Below, piece after piece: positions 39,744 to 47,094 of a stretch of 64,000 bases of DNA (positions are counted from its first letter, which is position 1; every line of letters begins with the position of its first letter). Source of the stretch: Salarchaeum sp. JOR-1 (GTDB lineage Archaea > Halobacteriota > Halobacteria > Halobacteriales > Halobacteriaceae); the NCBI RefSeq assembly GCF_007833275.1, contig NZ_CP042241.1, forward strand, positions 1,302,001 to 1,366,000, in the 5' to 3' direction. Below the pieces are notes generated by a model that made no database searches, was not told where the DNA came from, and was given only the letters and a program-made list of their open reading frames with translations. The position numbers and the translations under genes are program-made.

Positions 39744-39865
39744 TTGCCAGCACCCCCGTCGTCGGTTTGGACGTCGATTTTCTCGTTAGCGGTCGTCACG
39801 AGGTGCGTGCGGTCGTCGTTCGAGTCGATACTCGGGTCGTAGTCGTCGAAATGAGAATCTTCCAT
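39740..39865 (-). CDS. Very small acidic protein (41 residues)
   Basis: A 41-codon frame, MEDSHFDDYDPSIDSNDD at its start, very rich in aspartate. Its stop overlaps the start of the 449-residue gene by four bases (ATGA), and this coupling is the main evidence that it is translated. No domain is recognisable. Confidence 0.55.
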   Translation of the reverse strand: MEDSHFDDYDPSIDSNDDRTHLVTTANEKIDVQTDDGGAGK

Positions 39866-39902
39866 AGAAACGATAGAACAGTGGCGGGCGTCGGTTCAGG
39901 GG

Positions 39903-39995
39903 TTACGCCAGCAGAAGTTTCCTATCGTCATTGCACTCGTCGTCGTCCGAAAACGGGTTCTCGAAGTCAGTCTTGGAGGGGTCGTCGTCGGTCAT
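39903..39995 (-). CDS. Very small acidic protein (30 residues)
   Basis: A 30-codon frame, MTDDDPSKTDFENPFSDDDE at its start. It lies 15 bases after the stop of the HNH-like gene and 37 bases before the 41-residue gene, on the same strand. Composition and spacing fit a translated mini-gene of the operon. It is unrecognised. Confidence 0.4.
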   Translation of the reverse strand: MTDDDPSKTDFENPFSDDDECNDDRKLLLA

Positions 39996-40010
39996 AGTCG
40001 AATCGGCGAG

Positions 40011-40364
40011 TTAGCCGTTTGTGGTGTCGTCGCGGAGGATGGGATACCCGTCGACGGTCGTGCGGTCGCCGTCGTCGTGGAGACGGGCGTGTTCCCGTGG
40101 GGTGAGGGCGTCGAGCCAGCGAGGCGCATCCGCGTACTTGTCGAGTTCGTGATGGGTTTGGTGGTTGTCGTCGAATAGGTCGTCGCCGATCTCCGCGTAC
40201 AGTGTGAGGCGATGGACGTGGGCGATGTCGGTGCCGTCGCTGACGTACGCGTAGCCGTCGCGGTCACGCCAGTACGATACCGATGTCGACGCCGTCTCGG
40301 CAGATGTTTCAAAATCGTTATCCGTCTCAAGTCCGTTAGATGAGATGGATTCGGCAGAACTCAT
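40011..40364 (-). CDS. Small HNH-like protein
   Basis: A 117-residue protein. The region HRLTLYAEIGDDLFDDNHQT, then HHELDKYADAPRWLDAL and TPREHARLH, follows the pattern of small HNH homing-type proteins (H-R-L, D-x-x-x-H-H, N/D-x-x-x-L, x-x-x-H-x-x-x-H). Asp replaces the central Asn, so nuclease activity is uncertain. Such proteins are common in haloarchaeal viruses and elements. It heads the minus-strand operon that ends with the 449-residue protein. Confidence 0.6.
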   Translation of the reverse strand: MSSAESISSNGLETDNDFETSAETASTSVSYWRDRDGYAYVSDGTDIAHVHRLTLYAEIGDDLFDDNHQTHHELDKYADAPRWLDALTPREHARLHDDGDRTTVDGYPILRDDTTNG

Positions 40365-40481
40365 TTTTCGCAGTGAGGGGCCGGTCGAACGTCGAGACTA
40401 CCGTGAATACGCCGTCAGTAGATAGTCGAGCGGCAGTGTGCCGACGACGGAGGGATGGGTGTCGTGGAGTGGTGTCGGCTG

Positions 40482-40637
40482 TTATGCCGTCTCTGCGTTG
40501 TTAGAGACGTGGTCGTCGCACAGGCGGTCGATGACGACGCCGTACGGTACTTCGTCCGTGCCGAACATCCGTTCACGGACGTCGTCGAGTCGTTCCTTCT
40601 CCGTATCGTGGAGTGAAATGGTGGTGTCTCGAATCAT
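40482..40637 (-). CDS. Ribbon-helix-helix-like small regulator
   Basis: A 51-residue protein, MIRDTTISLHDTEKERLDDV at its start. The short strand TTISLHD followed by two helices (KERLDDVRERM and PYGVVIDRLCDD) fits the CopG-type ribbon-helix-helix fold used by antitoxins and plasmid repressors. A longer start at 40712 (MGAIEADG) is in frame. A GTATAAC element near 40720-40727 would drive the shorter form with a leader of about 60 bases. No toxin partner is visible next to it. Confidence 0.55.
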   Translation of the reverse strand: MIRDTTISLHDTEKERLDDVRERMFGTDEVPYGVVIDRLCDDHVSNNAETA

Positions 40638-40850
40638 GGGTGCTGGCAGCGAAGGGGTGAGAGGCGGACGCCCACTGAAGGACGGATGACCGTCCGCCTC
40701 TATGGCCCCCATATTAATGTTATACTCAGGTTGAGGATTCTGGCAGTAGCGGCCGTGACGCGGAGACAGGTATAAAGACACGACCGTCGTGGAACCCGTA
40801 CGATACGAACCCGCTATTAATTAACATCAGTTATCACGCGCGCCCGACGT

Positions 40851-40958
40851 ATGGCCGATGATAATGGGGTTGTGAAGTGGGTCGGTTTCGGCGTGCAGGC
40901 GGCGTCTCTGAAGGGGGTGGTTTCCCGTTGCGAACCACGTCGATGTAACCTGTCTTAG
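40851..40958 (+). CDS. Possible tiny protein (35 residues)
   Basis: A 35-codon frame, MADDNGVVKWVGFGVQAASL at its start. It is preceded by the palindromic TTAATTAA about 30 bases upstream, which would suit a leaderless transcript. Its stop overlaps the end of the converging membrane protein gene by four bases. No family is visible. Confidence 0.3.
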   Translation: MADDNGVVKWVGFGVQAASLKGVVSRCEPRRCNLS

Positions 40959-41677
40959 GTCGTGGTTGGCCTGCGATACAGATAGACCGAGATCGGTGTG
41001 CCGACGAGAACGAAGAACAGCAATATCGTGACGAAACTGCCTAATTCGGATGCTGAATTGATGAACGCTGTTACGAACAGGCCGACGACAGCAACGACGA
41101 GATATGTGGCCAGTGACCGAATTTCGGGGTTGTGTCGATGATACCAGACCGCGCCGCCTGTAATCACGCCAGCAAGAATCCCCAGTATTCCACCACTGCT
41201 ACCTATCCAGGTTCCGAAAACCAGCATGGTTGATGTTATGGCTGCCATGCCGAGGTATCCGCCGACGACAATCGAGACGGGGTAGCCGAGTGTGGCGAGA
41301 ATCGGGTGTGACGTCGTCGATGTTTCGTCGAGGTCGAATGAGTCGGAGTCGCGTTCTTCGAATGACCGTCCGCGGACGTCTTCTAATTCGGTGAGGAAGG
41401 CTCGTTTGTATTTCTGTGGATTCGCGCCGATGTTCAGCCAGACGGATTTTTCCGCCCAGACGTCTATCGGCGTCTGTCCATCGTCCGTCGAGTCGGAGAA
41501 GTCGATGTAGATGTTTTCACCGTAACTCCAGAGGACGCGGGGGAAACTGATGCCTGTTTTCCCGACTATCTGACGGCTGCCTTCGTCGATCTCCGATATG
41601 CCGTCTGTTCGTTCGAGCGCGGTTTTCACGACGTCTTTGGCGTCGTCGAGTGGGTAGTCCAGAGAGAGTTCGGTCAT
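40955..41677 (-). CDS. Membrane protein of the element with soluble N-terminal domain
   Basis: A 240-residue protein. Residues 1-110 form a soluble alpha/beta domain (LDYPLDDAKDVVKTALERTD at the start, including ENIYIDFSDSTDDGQTPIDV), and residues 125-235 hold four membrane helices (such as ILGILAGVITGGAVWY and SLATYLVVAVVGLFVTAFI). No family comes to mind. Cargo genes of this type in elements sometimes give exclusion or envelope changes, but nothing in the sequence proves it. It lies on the minus strand between two short regulator genes. Confidence 0.6.
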   Translation of the reverse strand: MTELSLDYPLDDAKDVVKTALERTDGISEIDEGSRQIVGKTGISFPRVLWSYGENIYIDFSDSTDDGQTPIDVWAEKSVWLNIGANPQKYKRAFLTELEDVRGRSFEERDSDSFDLDETSTTSHPILATLGYPVSIVVGGYLGMAAITSTMLVFGTWIGSSGGILGILAGVITGGAVWYHRHNPEIRSLATYLVVAVVGLFVTAFINSASELGSFVTILLFFVLVGTPISVYLYRRPTTT

Positions 41678-42002
41678 AGACGGACGAAGATAATGACAAC
41701 GGATAGATGTTATCCATGGAGGTCGGTTAGCGAGAGGAAACCGCCCGAATTACTGGGTATCTCGATTGAAAACTGATTCAGATTTCGAACGGTGGTTCGG
41801 CATCGACCGTCAGACAAAATCGACGGGTGGGGTCGAAACCCGTCGTCCCATCAGAGCGGCGTCAATGTTCGATAGTTTCCGCGTGGAGGATGACCTCGGG
41901 GGGTTGGCATTTAGAGAAGACGGGCAACCTAACTTTGTCGGAGGGGGTCTAAACAGTGGGTTTTCGAGAGGTATCGAGCCGCCGACTGCCGTCCCGCGAG
42001 GG

Positions 42003-42206
42003 CTAACGGCAGTCAGTGAACCAGACCTGTACTTTTGCGATCTGTTTGCGTTTGATACGTCCGTCGTCGGCGAGGTCGTTCAGACGGCCATGGACGGCTT
42101 GTCGTGTCGCGTCGACTTCGTCGGCGACTTCTGATGTCCCTGCTGGCGCACATGCCTGTACTGCGGTCACGAGTTCGTCGTCATCGAACTTCCTCGGGCG
42201 GGGCAT
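42003..42206 (-). CDS. Winged-helix DNA-binding protein
   Basis: A 67-residue protein, nearly all one winged-helix domain: helix DDDELVTAVQAC, then the turn SEVADEVDATRQAVHGRLND as recognition helix region, and a wing DGRIKRKQIAKVQVWF. It probably regulates element genes. It is divergent from the SWIM gene. The 190-base gap between them holds an 8-base inverted repeat that could be its operator. The gap on its other side (41678-42002) shows no gene I can support. Confidence 0.68.
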   Translation of the reverse strand: MPRPRKFDDDELVTAVQACAPAGTSEVADEVDATRQAVHGRLNDLADDGRIKRKQIAKVQVWFTDCR

Positions 42207-42245
42207 GGTTGTCTAAATGGTTCGTGAGGCCTTATTTCTTTCTTC

Positions 42246-42285
42246 TGTAGCAACCTATGTCGGCCGAGTGATGTTAATTGCTACA
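42246..42285. promoter_or_regulatory. Inverted repeat, candidate operator
   Basis: TGTAGCAA at 42246-42253 and TTGCTACA at 42278-42285 form a perfect 8-base inverted repeat with 24 bases between them. It sits between the divergent winged-helix gene and the SWIM gene, where a repressor site would be expected. Confidence 0.4.
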
Positions 42286-42399
42286 ATGGAAAACTACTAA
42301 GTGGCACGCTCCCGTCACTGTCGAATGGAGTCACCGAGCGCATCAGAAAGATGCCCCGTGCTGGAACACGGGAGCAGGTGGCTTCGAGGTAGCGAAGCC

Positions 42400-42861
42400 A
42401 TGACAGAGTTAGAGAGCGACCCTATTCAGGGTCACGATAGCACTGAAGAACGAACCAAACGGGCACTCACAGAGGCGATGAGCGTCCTCGACGGCGATGG
42501 CGGAGTCTACACCGTCGTCGGTGAGAACGGCGACACGTACCGTGTTGACGCCGTCGACGGCCGTTGTACGTGTCCCGACGCCCGTCACAACCTCGACGCC
42601 GATACGCCGTGTAAGCACGAGCGGCGTGTCCGTTTTGCAACGGGCGTGCAGGCGATTCCCGCCGCGTTCGACCCGACGAGTGTCGACGCCCTCCTCGGCG
42701 ACCACGTCGACGAAACGCCCGTGTATGCCGCGACTGACGGCGGTGACGACGAGAGTCGTCCCGACGACTGCACCTGTCATCCCACCATGTCGGATCTGCC
42801 ATGCTGGCCGTGTTACCGAGACGGGTTCGACGTCCCTGCGTCCGTAGAGACTGCTAACTAA
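42400..42861 (+). CDS. SWIM-type zinc finger protein
   Basis: A 153-residue protein. The motif CTCPDARHNLDADTPCKH near residue 60 has the CxCx(n)CxH pattern of SWIM zinc fingers, which bind DNA or proteins. A second cysteine group lies near the end (CTCHPTMSDLPCWPC). Proteins like this are frequent in haloarchaeal plasmids and viruses. The ATG at 42400 is preferred to a start at 42301, which would add an arginine-rich non-family tail. It is followed after 19 bases by another small gene, probably on the same transcript. Confidence 0.7.
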   Translation: MTELESDPIQGHDSTEERTKRALTEAMSVLDGDGGVYTVVGENGDTYRVDAVDGRCTCPDARHNLDADTPCKHERRVRFATGVQAIPAAFDPTSVDALLGDHVDETPVYAATDGGDDESRPDDCTCHPTMSDLPCWPCYRDGFDVPASVETAN

Positions 42862-42880
42862 TCCACCGAAACCCAATCCA

Positions 42881-43162
42881 ATGACCGAAACTGCCTCCCG
42901 CCGCGACCTGAGTCGTATCGAGACTGAATCGCATCAGACGGCCGAGAGCGGTTCGTGTCATAACGACGAGTGGCCTGATACTGTTACCCATGGGCGGCCG
43001 ACGAACGTCGGTGACGATGTGCTTATCGGCGACACGGAAGCCTACGTCGCCCGCATCGAGGACGACGTCGTCTATCTGAACGAACGTGACGGTGACGGCG
43101 AGTACGTCGTTCCCAGGGAGATCGTCCCGTCGCATACGGTTTCCAACCCGCTAAACGGGTAG
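42881..43162 (+). CDS. Small hypothetical protein
   Basis: A 93-residue acidic protein. The last 50 residues (VGDDVLIGDTEAYVARIEDD, VVYLNERDGDG) look like a small beta-barrel. I know no family for it. It follows the SWIM gene closely on the same strand. Confidence 0.5.
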   Translation: MTETASRRDLSRIETESHQTAESGSCHNDEWPDTVTHGRPTNVGDDVLIGDTEAYVARIEDDVVYLNERDGDGEYVVPREIVPSHTVSNPLNG

Positions 43163-43260
43163 TTCGTCCGTCCCAGGGGTAGGGGTAGCGTCGTGGAAAC
43201 GGACTATCGAATGTCTATTCTTGTCCGACGTCACGGACAGCGGTCACGTCTCGTGTCGAC

Positions 43261-43416
43261 CTATATTTGGTCGAGTAGTTCGGCTTTCTTTGCTTCGAAC
43301 TCCTCGTCCGAGATGACGTCGTCGTCGCGGAGTTCCTTCAACTCGCGGAGTCGGTCAAGTGGGTCGTCGTCGCTCTCCTGGGTCGCCGTGTCCGTCGTCC
43401 GTCGAGCGTCCATCAT
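43261..43416 (-). CDS. SHOCT-domain small protein
   Basis: A 51-residue protein whose last 33 residues (DPLDRLRELKELRDDDVISD and onward) form a SHOCT domain, a short helical pair found at the ends of many prokaryotic proteins. Here it is almost the whole protein. I start at the ATG at 43416; a start at 43560 is in frame but adds a stretch overlapping the divergent gene. The function of lone SHOCT proteins is unknown. Confidence 0.6.
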   Translation of the reverse strand: MMDARRTTDTATQESDDDPLDRLRELKELRDDDVISDEEFEAKKAELLDQI

Positions 43417-43543
43417 GTCGGCGAGGTATTTTCTCCTGCTGTACACCCTGATGATGTCAGACGAGTTTGGAATGATCGCCGTACATATACCACCACTTTT
43501 TTGACTTGATAGGTACTTAGTTAGGATTGGAGAAGGAGCCACT

Positions 43544-44221
43544 ATGTCCCGACCGAACATTCCAGATCAGTTAGTCGAGGAAGTCGAAGAGATCCACAAA
43601 GAACACCGTGACTACGAGGCGAATACAGTGCAAGAAGCACTGGCAACCGTCACCGATGTCGCAAAGCAGTCCTCTGAAGAAATATCGACCGAGGAGACTC
43701 GAACATACGATATCGAAGATCCCATCCAGCGAGCAATTAAAGCAGGCATGACGAGTCCAAGCGATCTCACTTCACCAGACGGAACCCCAACAAGCCCACT
43801 TAGTCTCTTAGGAATACAGTTGGCGAGGGAACCGCGACACAGCGCGGGAAAAGGTGTTATCAATGCACAGAAGGCAATCAAGTCGATTCGACAACGAGAA
43901 GACGAGGGGGAAATCACGACCCATACAGCAGACCAACTCGTCAAGACCTATCGGAAAGCGTTAGAGATCCATATCGACGCAAAGCAGGATCAGCGAGAAC
44001 GAGACGACGAAGACTTCCAAGGAGCAAACGATCTCAAAGACGCGATTGATGAATTTCTGCATGAGAACTACATCGAAGAAGAATTTGAACGGAAGACAGG
44101 TTTCACAGACTTCGATATCGGGATAGAGGGGCTGTTCGAACTCATGGTGTTGCATCTGGATCAGAATGAGAGCGAGATATCCACCGAGCCATTAGACAAG
44201 AGCACGCTACCAGAAAACTAG
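43544..44221 (+). CDS. Hypothetical helical protein of the element
   Basis: A 225-residue, strongly helical and acidic protein that I do not recognise. Long charged helices run through the middle (KSIRQREDEGEITTHTADQL, KALEIHIDAKQDQRERDD). The end of the protein is AT-rich in coding. A Shine-Dalgarno-like AGGAG lies about 7 bases before the ATG, which is unusual here, where most genes look leaderless. It is the last gene before the right junction. Confidence 0.6.
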   Translation: MSRPNIPDQLVEEVEEIHKEHRDYEANTVQEALATVTDVAKQSSEEISTEETRTYDIEDPIQRAIKAGMTSPSDLTSPDGTPTSPLSLLGIQLAREPRHSAGKGVINAQKAIKSIRQREDEGEITTHTADQLVKTYRKALEIHIDAKQDQRERDDEDFQGANDLKDAIDEFLHENYIEEEFERKTGFTDFDIGIEGLFELMVLHLDQNESEISTEPLDKSTLPEN

Positions 44222-44839
44222 AAGAACAACCCCACATCACATTTTCCACCAAATAAATACCTACAAACAAATATTTGTTTGTTGGAGTATACTCTGAAAT
44301 AGTTACTCCTCCGTAAGAAATACTTATTTCATATATGAATTAAGTAATAATTTTATTGTGTCATTCCCCTAAGGAGAGTAAGAGGGAAGACAACGTGCAG
44401 TTTCGGAAATTGTCATTCCACCCATCTCTCACCCGAAGCCCTGTGGCGTTTGAGCGGGGGCGAGGCGAAGACTGACGCAACGGGGGCGGACACCGACGGC
44501 CGCGGCGGCGACGGCGTCGTCGGACGGCGAGGGATTCGTCGGGAGCGGCGTCGGGCACCGAGGCCGTCCGTCAGTCCGCCCGCCACCCCCTATCAGTTGA
44601 TAGGGATAGCACCGTACATGGGTGGGTGGTTCGAGATCGAGAGTCCCTGTATGTGATGGGCGTCCAGTGACGTAGATACCGCTTCGACGGTCAATCACGC
44701 TGCAAGTGGGGGTGGGCCATCGGCCCAGGGATTTATGGCAGTCGTTCAAGAATACACGCGATAGGTGCAAGCGGGGACTTAAACCCCTCCACGTCTGTCA
44801 CGGGATTCGGTGGTAGCGGCCTGCTGTGCGGGTGCTGTG
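44222..44839. other. Right-end non-coding region of the element with palindromes
   Basis: Over 600 bases without a supported gene. The first 150 are very AT-rich and contain the perfect palindrome ACAAACAAATATTTGTTTGT (44263-44282), GAGTATACTC (44285-44294) and TTCATATATGAA near 44330. Further right, CCCTATCA-GT-TGATAGGG lies at 44588-44605. Frames in the GC-rich part (44429-44770) look like by-products. The AT-rich palindrome cluster could be a replication or transfer origin, or operators. At 44768-44792 there is a T-arm-like fragment. Confidence 0.5.
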
Positions 44840-44869
44840 CGGCGCAATAGGCCGCTCTGCCACCTCACC
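44840..44869 (-). repeat. Attachment repeat, right copy
   Basis: Thirty bases identical to 35818-35847, in the same orientation: the 5' part of tRNA-Ser (D-arm side) without the rest of the tRNA. To the right of it the chromosome resumes. It marks the right junction of the integrated element. Confidence 0.85.
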
Positions 44870-44911
44870 TCGTGTGGGTGGAGTCGGAGCGCGCACTTTA
44901 CGGTGTCGTCT

Positions 44912-45655
44912 CTACGCGCGCTGGAGGCCGTCGTCGGTGAGGTGGACGCCGAGTTCCGCGAGGTACCGGGCGGTGTGAGTGGGCGTGATGCGGCCTGCGC
45001 GGCGGCGGGCGTCGAGCGTGGGGAGGAGGGTTTCGAGGTCGCTGCCGGTGCGGACGAGGGGTTGGTGGGAGAGGAAGTCCACGTCGCCGCCGGCGTCTCG
45101 GGCGCGGGCGGTGAGGGTGTCCAGTTCGGGGGTGGTGTACGCGCCGGCGAAGTCGATGGGGTGGGTGAAGCCGGCGTAGTGGACGCGACCCCGGTCACTC
45201 GGGCCGAGGACGACGTCGCGGCGGCGGAGTTTCATCGCGGCGCTGTCGAGGTCTTTTCGGGCGAGGAGGGGGGCGCGGGGGTCGACGACGGCCACGGAGG
45301 ATTCGTCCTCGTCCCGGAGGAGGTGGGTGACGGTGTTGCCGACGCGGGCGTCGTAGCCCGAGCCGACCTGCACCTCGAAGCGCGCTTCGCCGGGGTCTTC
45401 GAGGGCGTCCGTGACGACCGCACGGAGATCGGCCTCGGGCGGCCGGCCGGTCTCGTGTTCGGGCGGGATGTCGTCGGCGGGCGGGTAGTTGACGAGGAGG
45501 CTCCCGCCGCTGGTGGCGGCGGCGACGCACGCGTCTTTCACCATCGCCTCGTAGAGCGCGGTGGCTTCGGACTCGGTGAGCGGCGACGTGTCGGGGAGGT
45601 CGGGAAGGACGAGGCCGTCCCGGGGCGGGTCGGCGAGCAGGACGTGAACGGTCAT
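44912..45655 (-). CDS. DUF2064-type glycosyltransferase-like protein
   Basis: A 247-residue protein with a GT-A-like fold. The region from DARVGNTVTHLLRDEDESSV to RDVVLGPSDRGRVHYAGF matches the DUF2064/TIGR04282 family, in which GPSxDGGYYLIG is the key motif; here it reads GPSDRGRVHYAGF, so catalysis may differ. Nucleotide-sugar transfer is assumed only from the fold. It is the first chromosomal gene to the right of the integrated element and ends 43 bases from the junction. Confidence 0.7.
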   Translation of the reverse strand: MTVHVLLADPPRDGLVLPDLPDTSPLTESEATALYEAMVKDACVAAATSGGSLLVNYPPADDIPPEHETGRPPEADLRAVVTDALEDPGEARFEVQVGSGYDARVGNTVTHLLRDEDESSVAVVDPRAPLLARKDLDSAAMKLRRRDVVLGPSDRGRVHYAGFTHPIDFAGAYTTPELDTLTARARDAGGDVDFLSHQPLVRTGSDLETLLPTLDARRRAGRITPTHTARYLAELGVHLTDDGLQRA

Positions 45656-45727
45656 ACTCGGTCGTGGTTCGGGCGCGCCCTAAATGGCGATGATTACGGC
45701 TAAGGGCCTCCGGAGTGAGACGCTGGT

Positions 45728-45946
45728 ATGGACTGGGATACGCTTGTCGGCGCGCTCGGGGTGCTCGGCATCCTCGTGGGCGCGCTCGGCGCGCTGGTGT
45801 CGCTCGGAACGAACGCGCTCGCCGCCCCTGCGGGCTACACCGTCGCGGCGGCGGGCGCGACGCTCGCGGTCGGCTGGGGCGTCGTCGCCGTCGTCGCGCT
45901 CGTGGGCGCGGGGAGTGCGGCGACGAAGACGACGCCGTACTGGTAG
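45728..45946 (+). CDS. Small two-helix membrane protein
   Basis: A 72-residue protein with two glycine/alanine-rich membrane helices (LVGALGVLGILVGALGALVS and LAVGWGVVAVVALVGAG) and a short charged tail. Small proteins of this kind are conserved in haloarchaea without known role. It is on the same strand as the next gene, 48 bases before it. Confidence 0.6.
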   Translation: MDWDTLVGALGVLGILVGALGALVSLGTNALAAPAGYTVAAAGATLAVGWGVVAVVALVGAGSAATKTTPYW

Positions 45947-45994
45947 CGTACCGCGAAAGATGGCTTTTTGACCCCCGGCGTCGAACCCGTGCGT

Positions 45995-46318
45995 ATGGAC
46001 GACATGTACGACCCGTCGGGCCGGGACTGGCCGCACGACCCGGACGGCGAGGAGGGTAGCGAGGGCGGACGCCAGTACGGGATGGCCGTCCTGTCGAAGA
46101 AGGTCGACGAGGACGAGGACTTCCCGCTTCGGACGGACGCGTTCGTCGAGGAGTACGGCGACGACCCCGTCCGCATCAACTACGAGAAGGTCGTCTCGGT
46201 GTCCGAGATCTTCGAGCACGTCGAACCCGAGGAGTTCGAGACGAAGGTGGAGTTCTGGAAGAAGGTCGGTGACGGGATGCGGGCGGGCGACCTCTGGGAC
46301 TTCCAGCCGCAGGCCTAG
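45995..46318 (+). CDS. Conserved haloarchaeal protein (DUF5785-like)
   Basis: A 107-residue acidic protein, MDDMYDPSGRDWPHDPDGEE at its start, with a glycine-rich linker and a folded part from MAVLSKKVDEDEDFPLRTD to DGMRAGDLWDFQP. It resembles the DUF5785 group of conserved haloarchaeal proteins. Its role is unknown. The start at 45995 is preferred to GTG 45968 because the family begins with this methionine. It converges with the uridine kinase gene, overlapping its stop by four bases. Confidence 0.65.
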   Translation: MDDMYDPSGRDWPHDPDGEEGSEGGRQYGMAVLSKKVDEDEDFPLRTDAFVEEYGDDPVRINYEKVVSVSEIFEHVEPEEFETKVEFWKKVGDGMRAGDLWDFQPQA

Positions 46319-46971
46319 AGCTGGTTTTCGGCTTCGCGGGCCGCCCACTCCGCGAACGCGCCCGTTTCGGCTTGCACTTTCTCCTCGAGGAGGTTCACCG
46401 CGACGGAGTTCGCGCCCTCGGGAATGATGATGTCGGCGTGCTTCTTCGTCGGTTCGACGAACTGTTCGTGCATCGGTTTCACCGTGGAGAGGTACTGCTC
46501 CATCACGCCTTCGAGCTCGCGGCCGCGTTCGAGCACGTCGCGGTCGATGCGGCGGAGGATGCGCACGTCGGCGTCGGTCTCGACGTAGATGTGGAGGTCG
46601 AGCATGTCGTTCACGCGCTCGTCGTAGAGCGCGAGAATTCCTTCCAAGACGATGACGTCCGTGGGTTCGACGGTGACGCGTTCGTCCTGCCGGACGTGTT
46701 CGCTGAAGTCGTACTGCGGCATCTCGACGGCTTGCCCGGAGAGGAGGCGGTCGAGGTGGCTGTGGAGGAGGTTCCACTCGAACGCGTCGGGGTGGTCGTA
46801 GTTGGCGTCCGCGCGCTCCTCGAAGCTCATGTGACTGAGATCCTCGTAGTAGTTGTCGAGGGGGACACGGGTGACGGCTTCGCCGACGTTCTCCGTGATT
46901 TCGCGGGCGACGGTCGTCTTCCCCGCGCCCGTTCCGCCAGCGATGCCGATGGCGAACGAGGGAATGGTCAT
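46315..46971 (-). CDS. udk: Uridine kinase
   Basis: A 218-residue P-loop kinase that phosphorylates uridine and cytidine with ATP or GTP in pyrimidine salvage. Motifs: Walker A IAGGTGAGKTT near residue 10, VPLDNYYEDLSHM near 36 for the nucleoside, DAFEWNLLHSHLD near 61, VLEGILALYDERV near 109, and the lid region IRRIDRDVLERG near 138. Length and motif order are typical of the family. It stands divergent from the CBS gene. Confidence 0.92.
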   Translation of the reverse strand: MTIPSFAIGIAGGTGAGKTTVAREITENVGEAVTRVPLDNYYEDLSHMSFEERADANYDHPDAFEWNLLHSHLDRLLSGQAVEMPQYDFSEHVRQDERVTVEPTDVIVLEGILALYDERVNDMLDLHIYVETDADVRILRRIDRDVLERGRELEGVMEQYLSTVKPMHEQFVEPTKKHADIIIPEGANSVAVNLLEEKVQAETGAFAEWAAREAENQL

Positions 46972-47094
46972 TACTCACTGGGAGTTCGGACTGGCGTTTA
47001 CAGTCTTCGGCTTCGGGTCGCGCCCGGTATGGCGTCCCACACGCCTAAGGCTACCGGGGAAACGGTTTAGTCCCGATGTGTGGTACGTAATAGC

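Larger units (their letters stand above)
35848..44869. mobile_element. Integrated element in tRNA-Ser (provirus or plasmid-like)
   Basis: About 9.0 kb between the two 30-base tRNA-Ser repeats. A tyrosine recombinase gene lies just inside the left end. The contents are mostly small, acidic, unassigned proteins, including an HNH-like, a ribbon-helix-helix-like, a winged-helix and a SWIM-type protein, one larger virion-like protein, and a membrane protein. I see no recognisable replication initiator, packaging ATPase or capsid gene, so it may be a reduced provirus or a satellite-like element. Both ends also carry an imperfect 50-base direct repeat inside the junctions. Confidence 0.82.

Noticed and set aside
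41766-42134. Plus-strand frame opposite the winged-helix gene
   Set aside because: It overlaps the convincing minus-strand winged-helix gene and has a poor halophile composition in its first half.
44429-44770. Frames at the right end of the element
   Set aside because: They are proline- and arginine-rich, lack promoters and look like by-products of GC-rich non-coding DNA.
44766-44792. T-arm-like fragment GGGGACTTAAACCCC near the right junction
   Set aside because: It can form a T-arm hairpin, but no matching acceptor, D arm or anticodon stem fits with it and the adjacent tRNA-Ser fragment.
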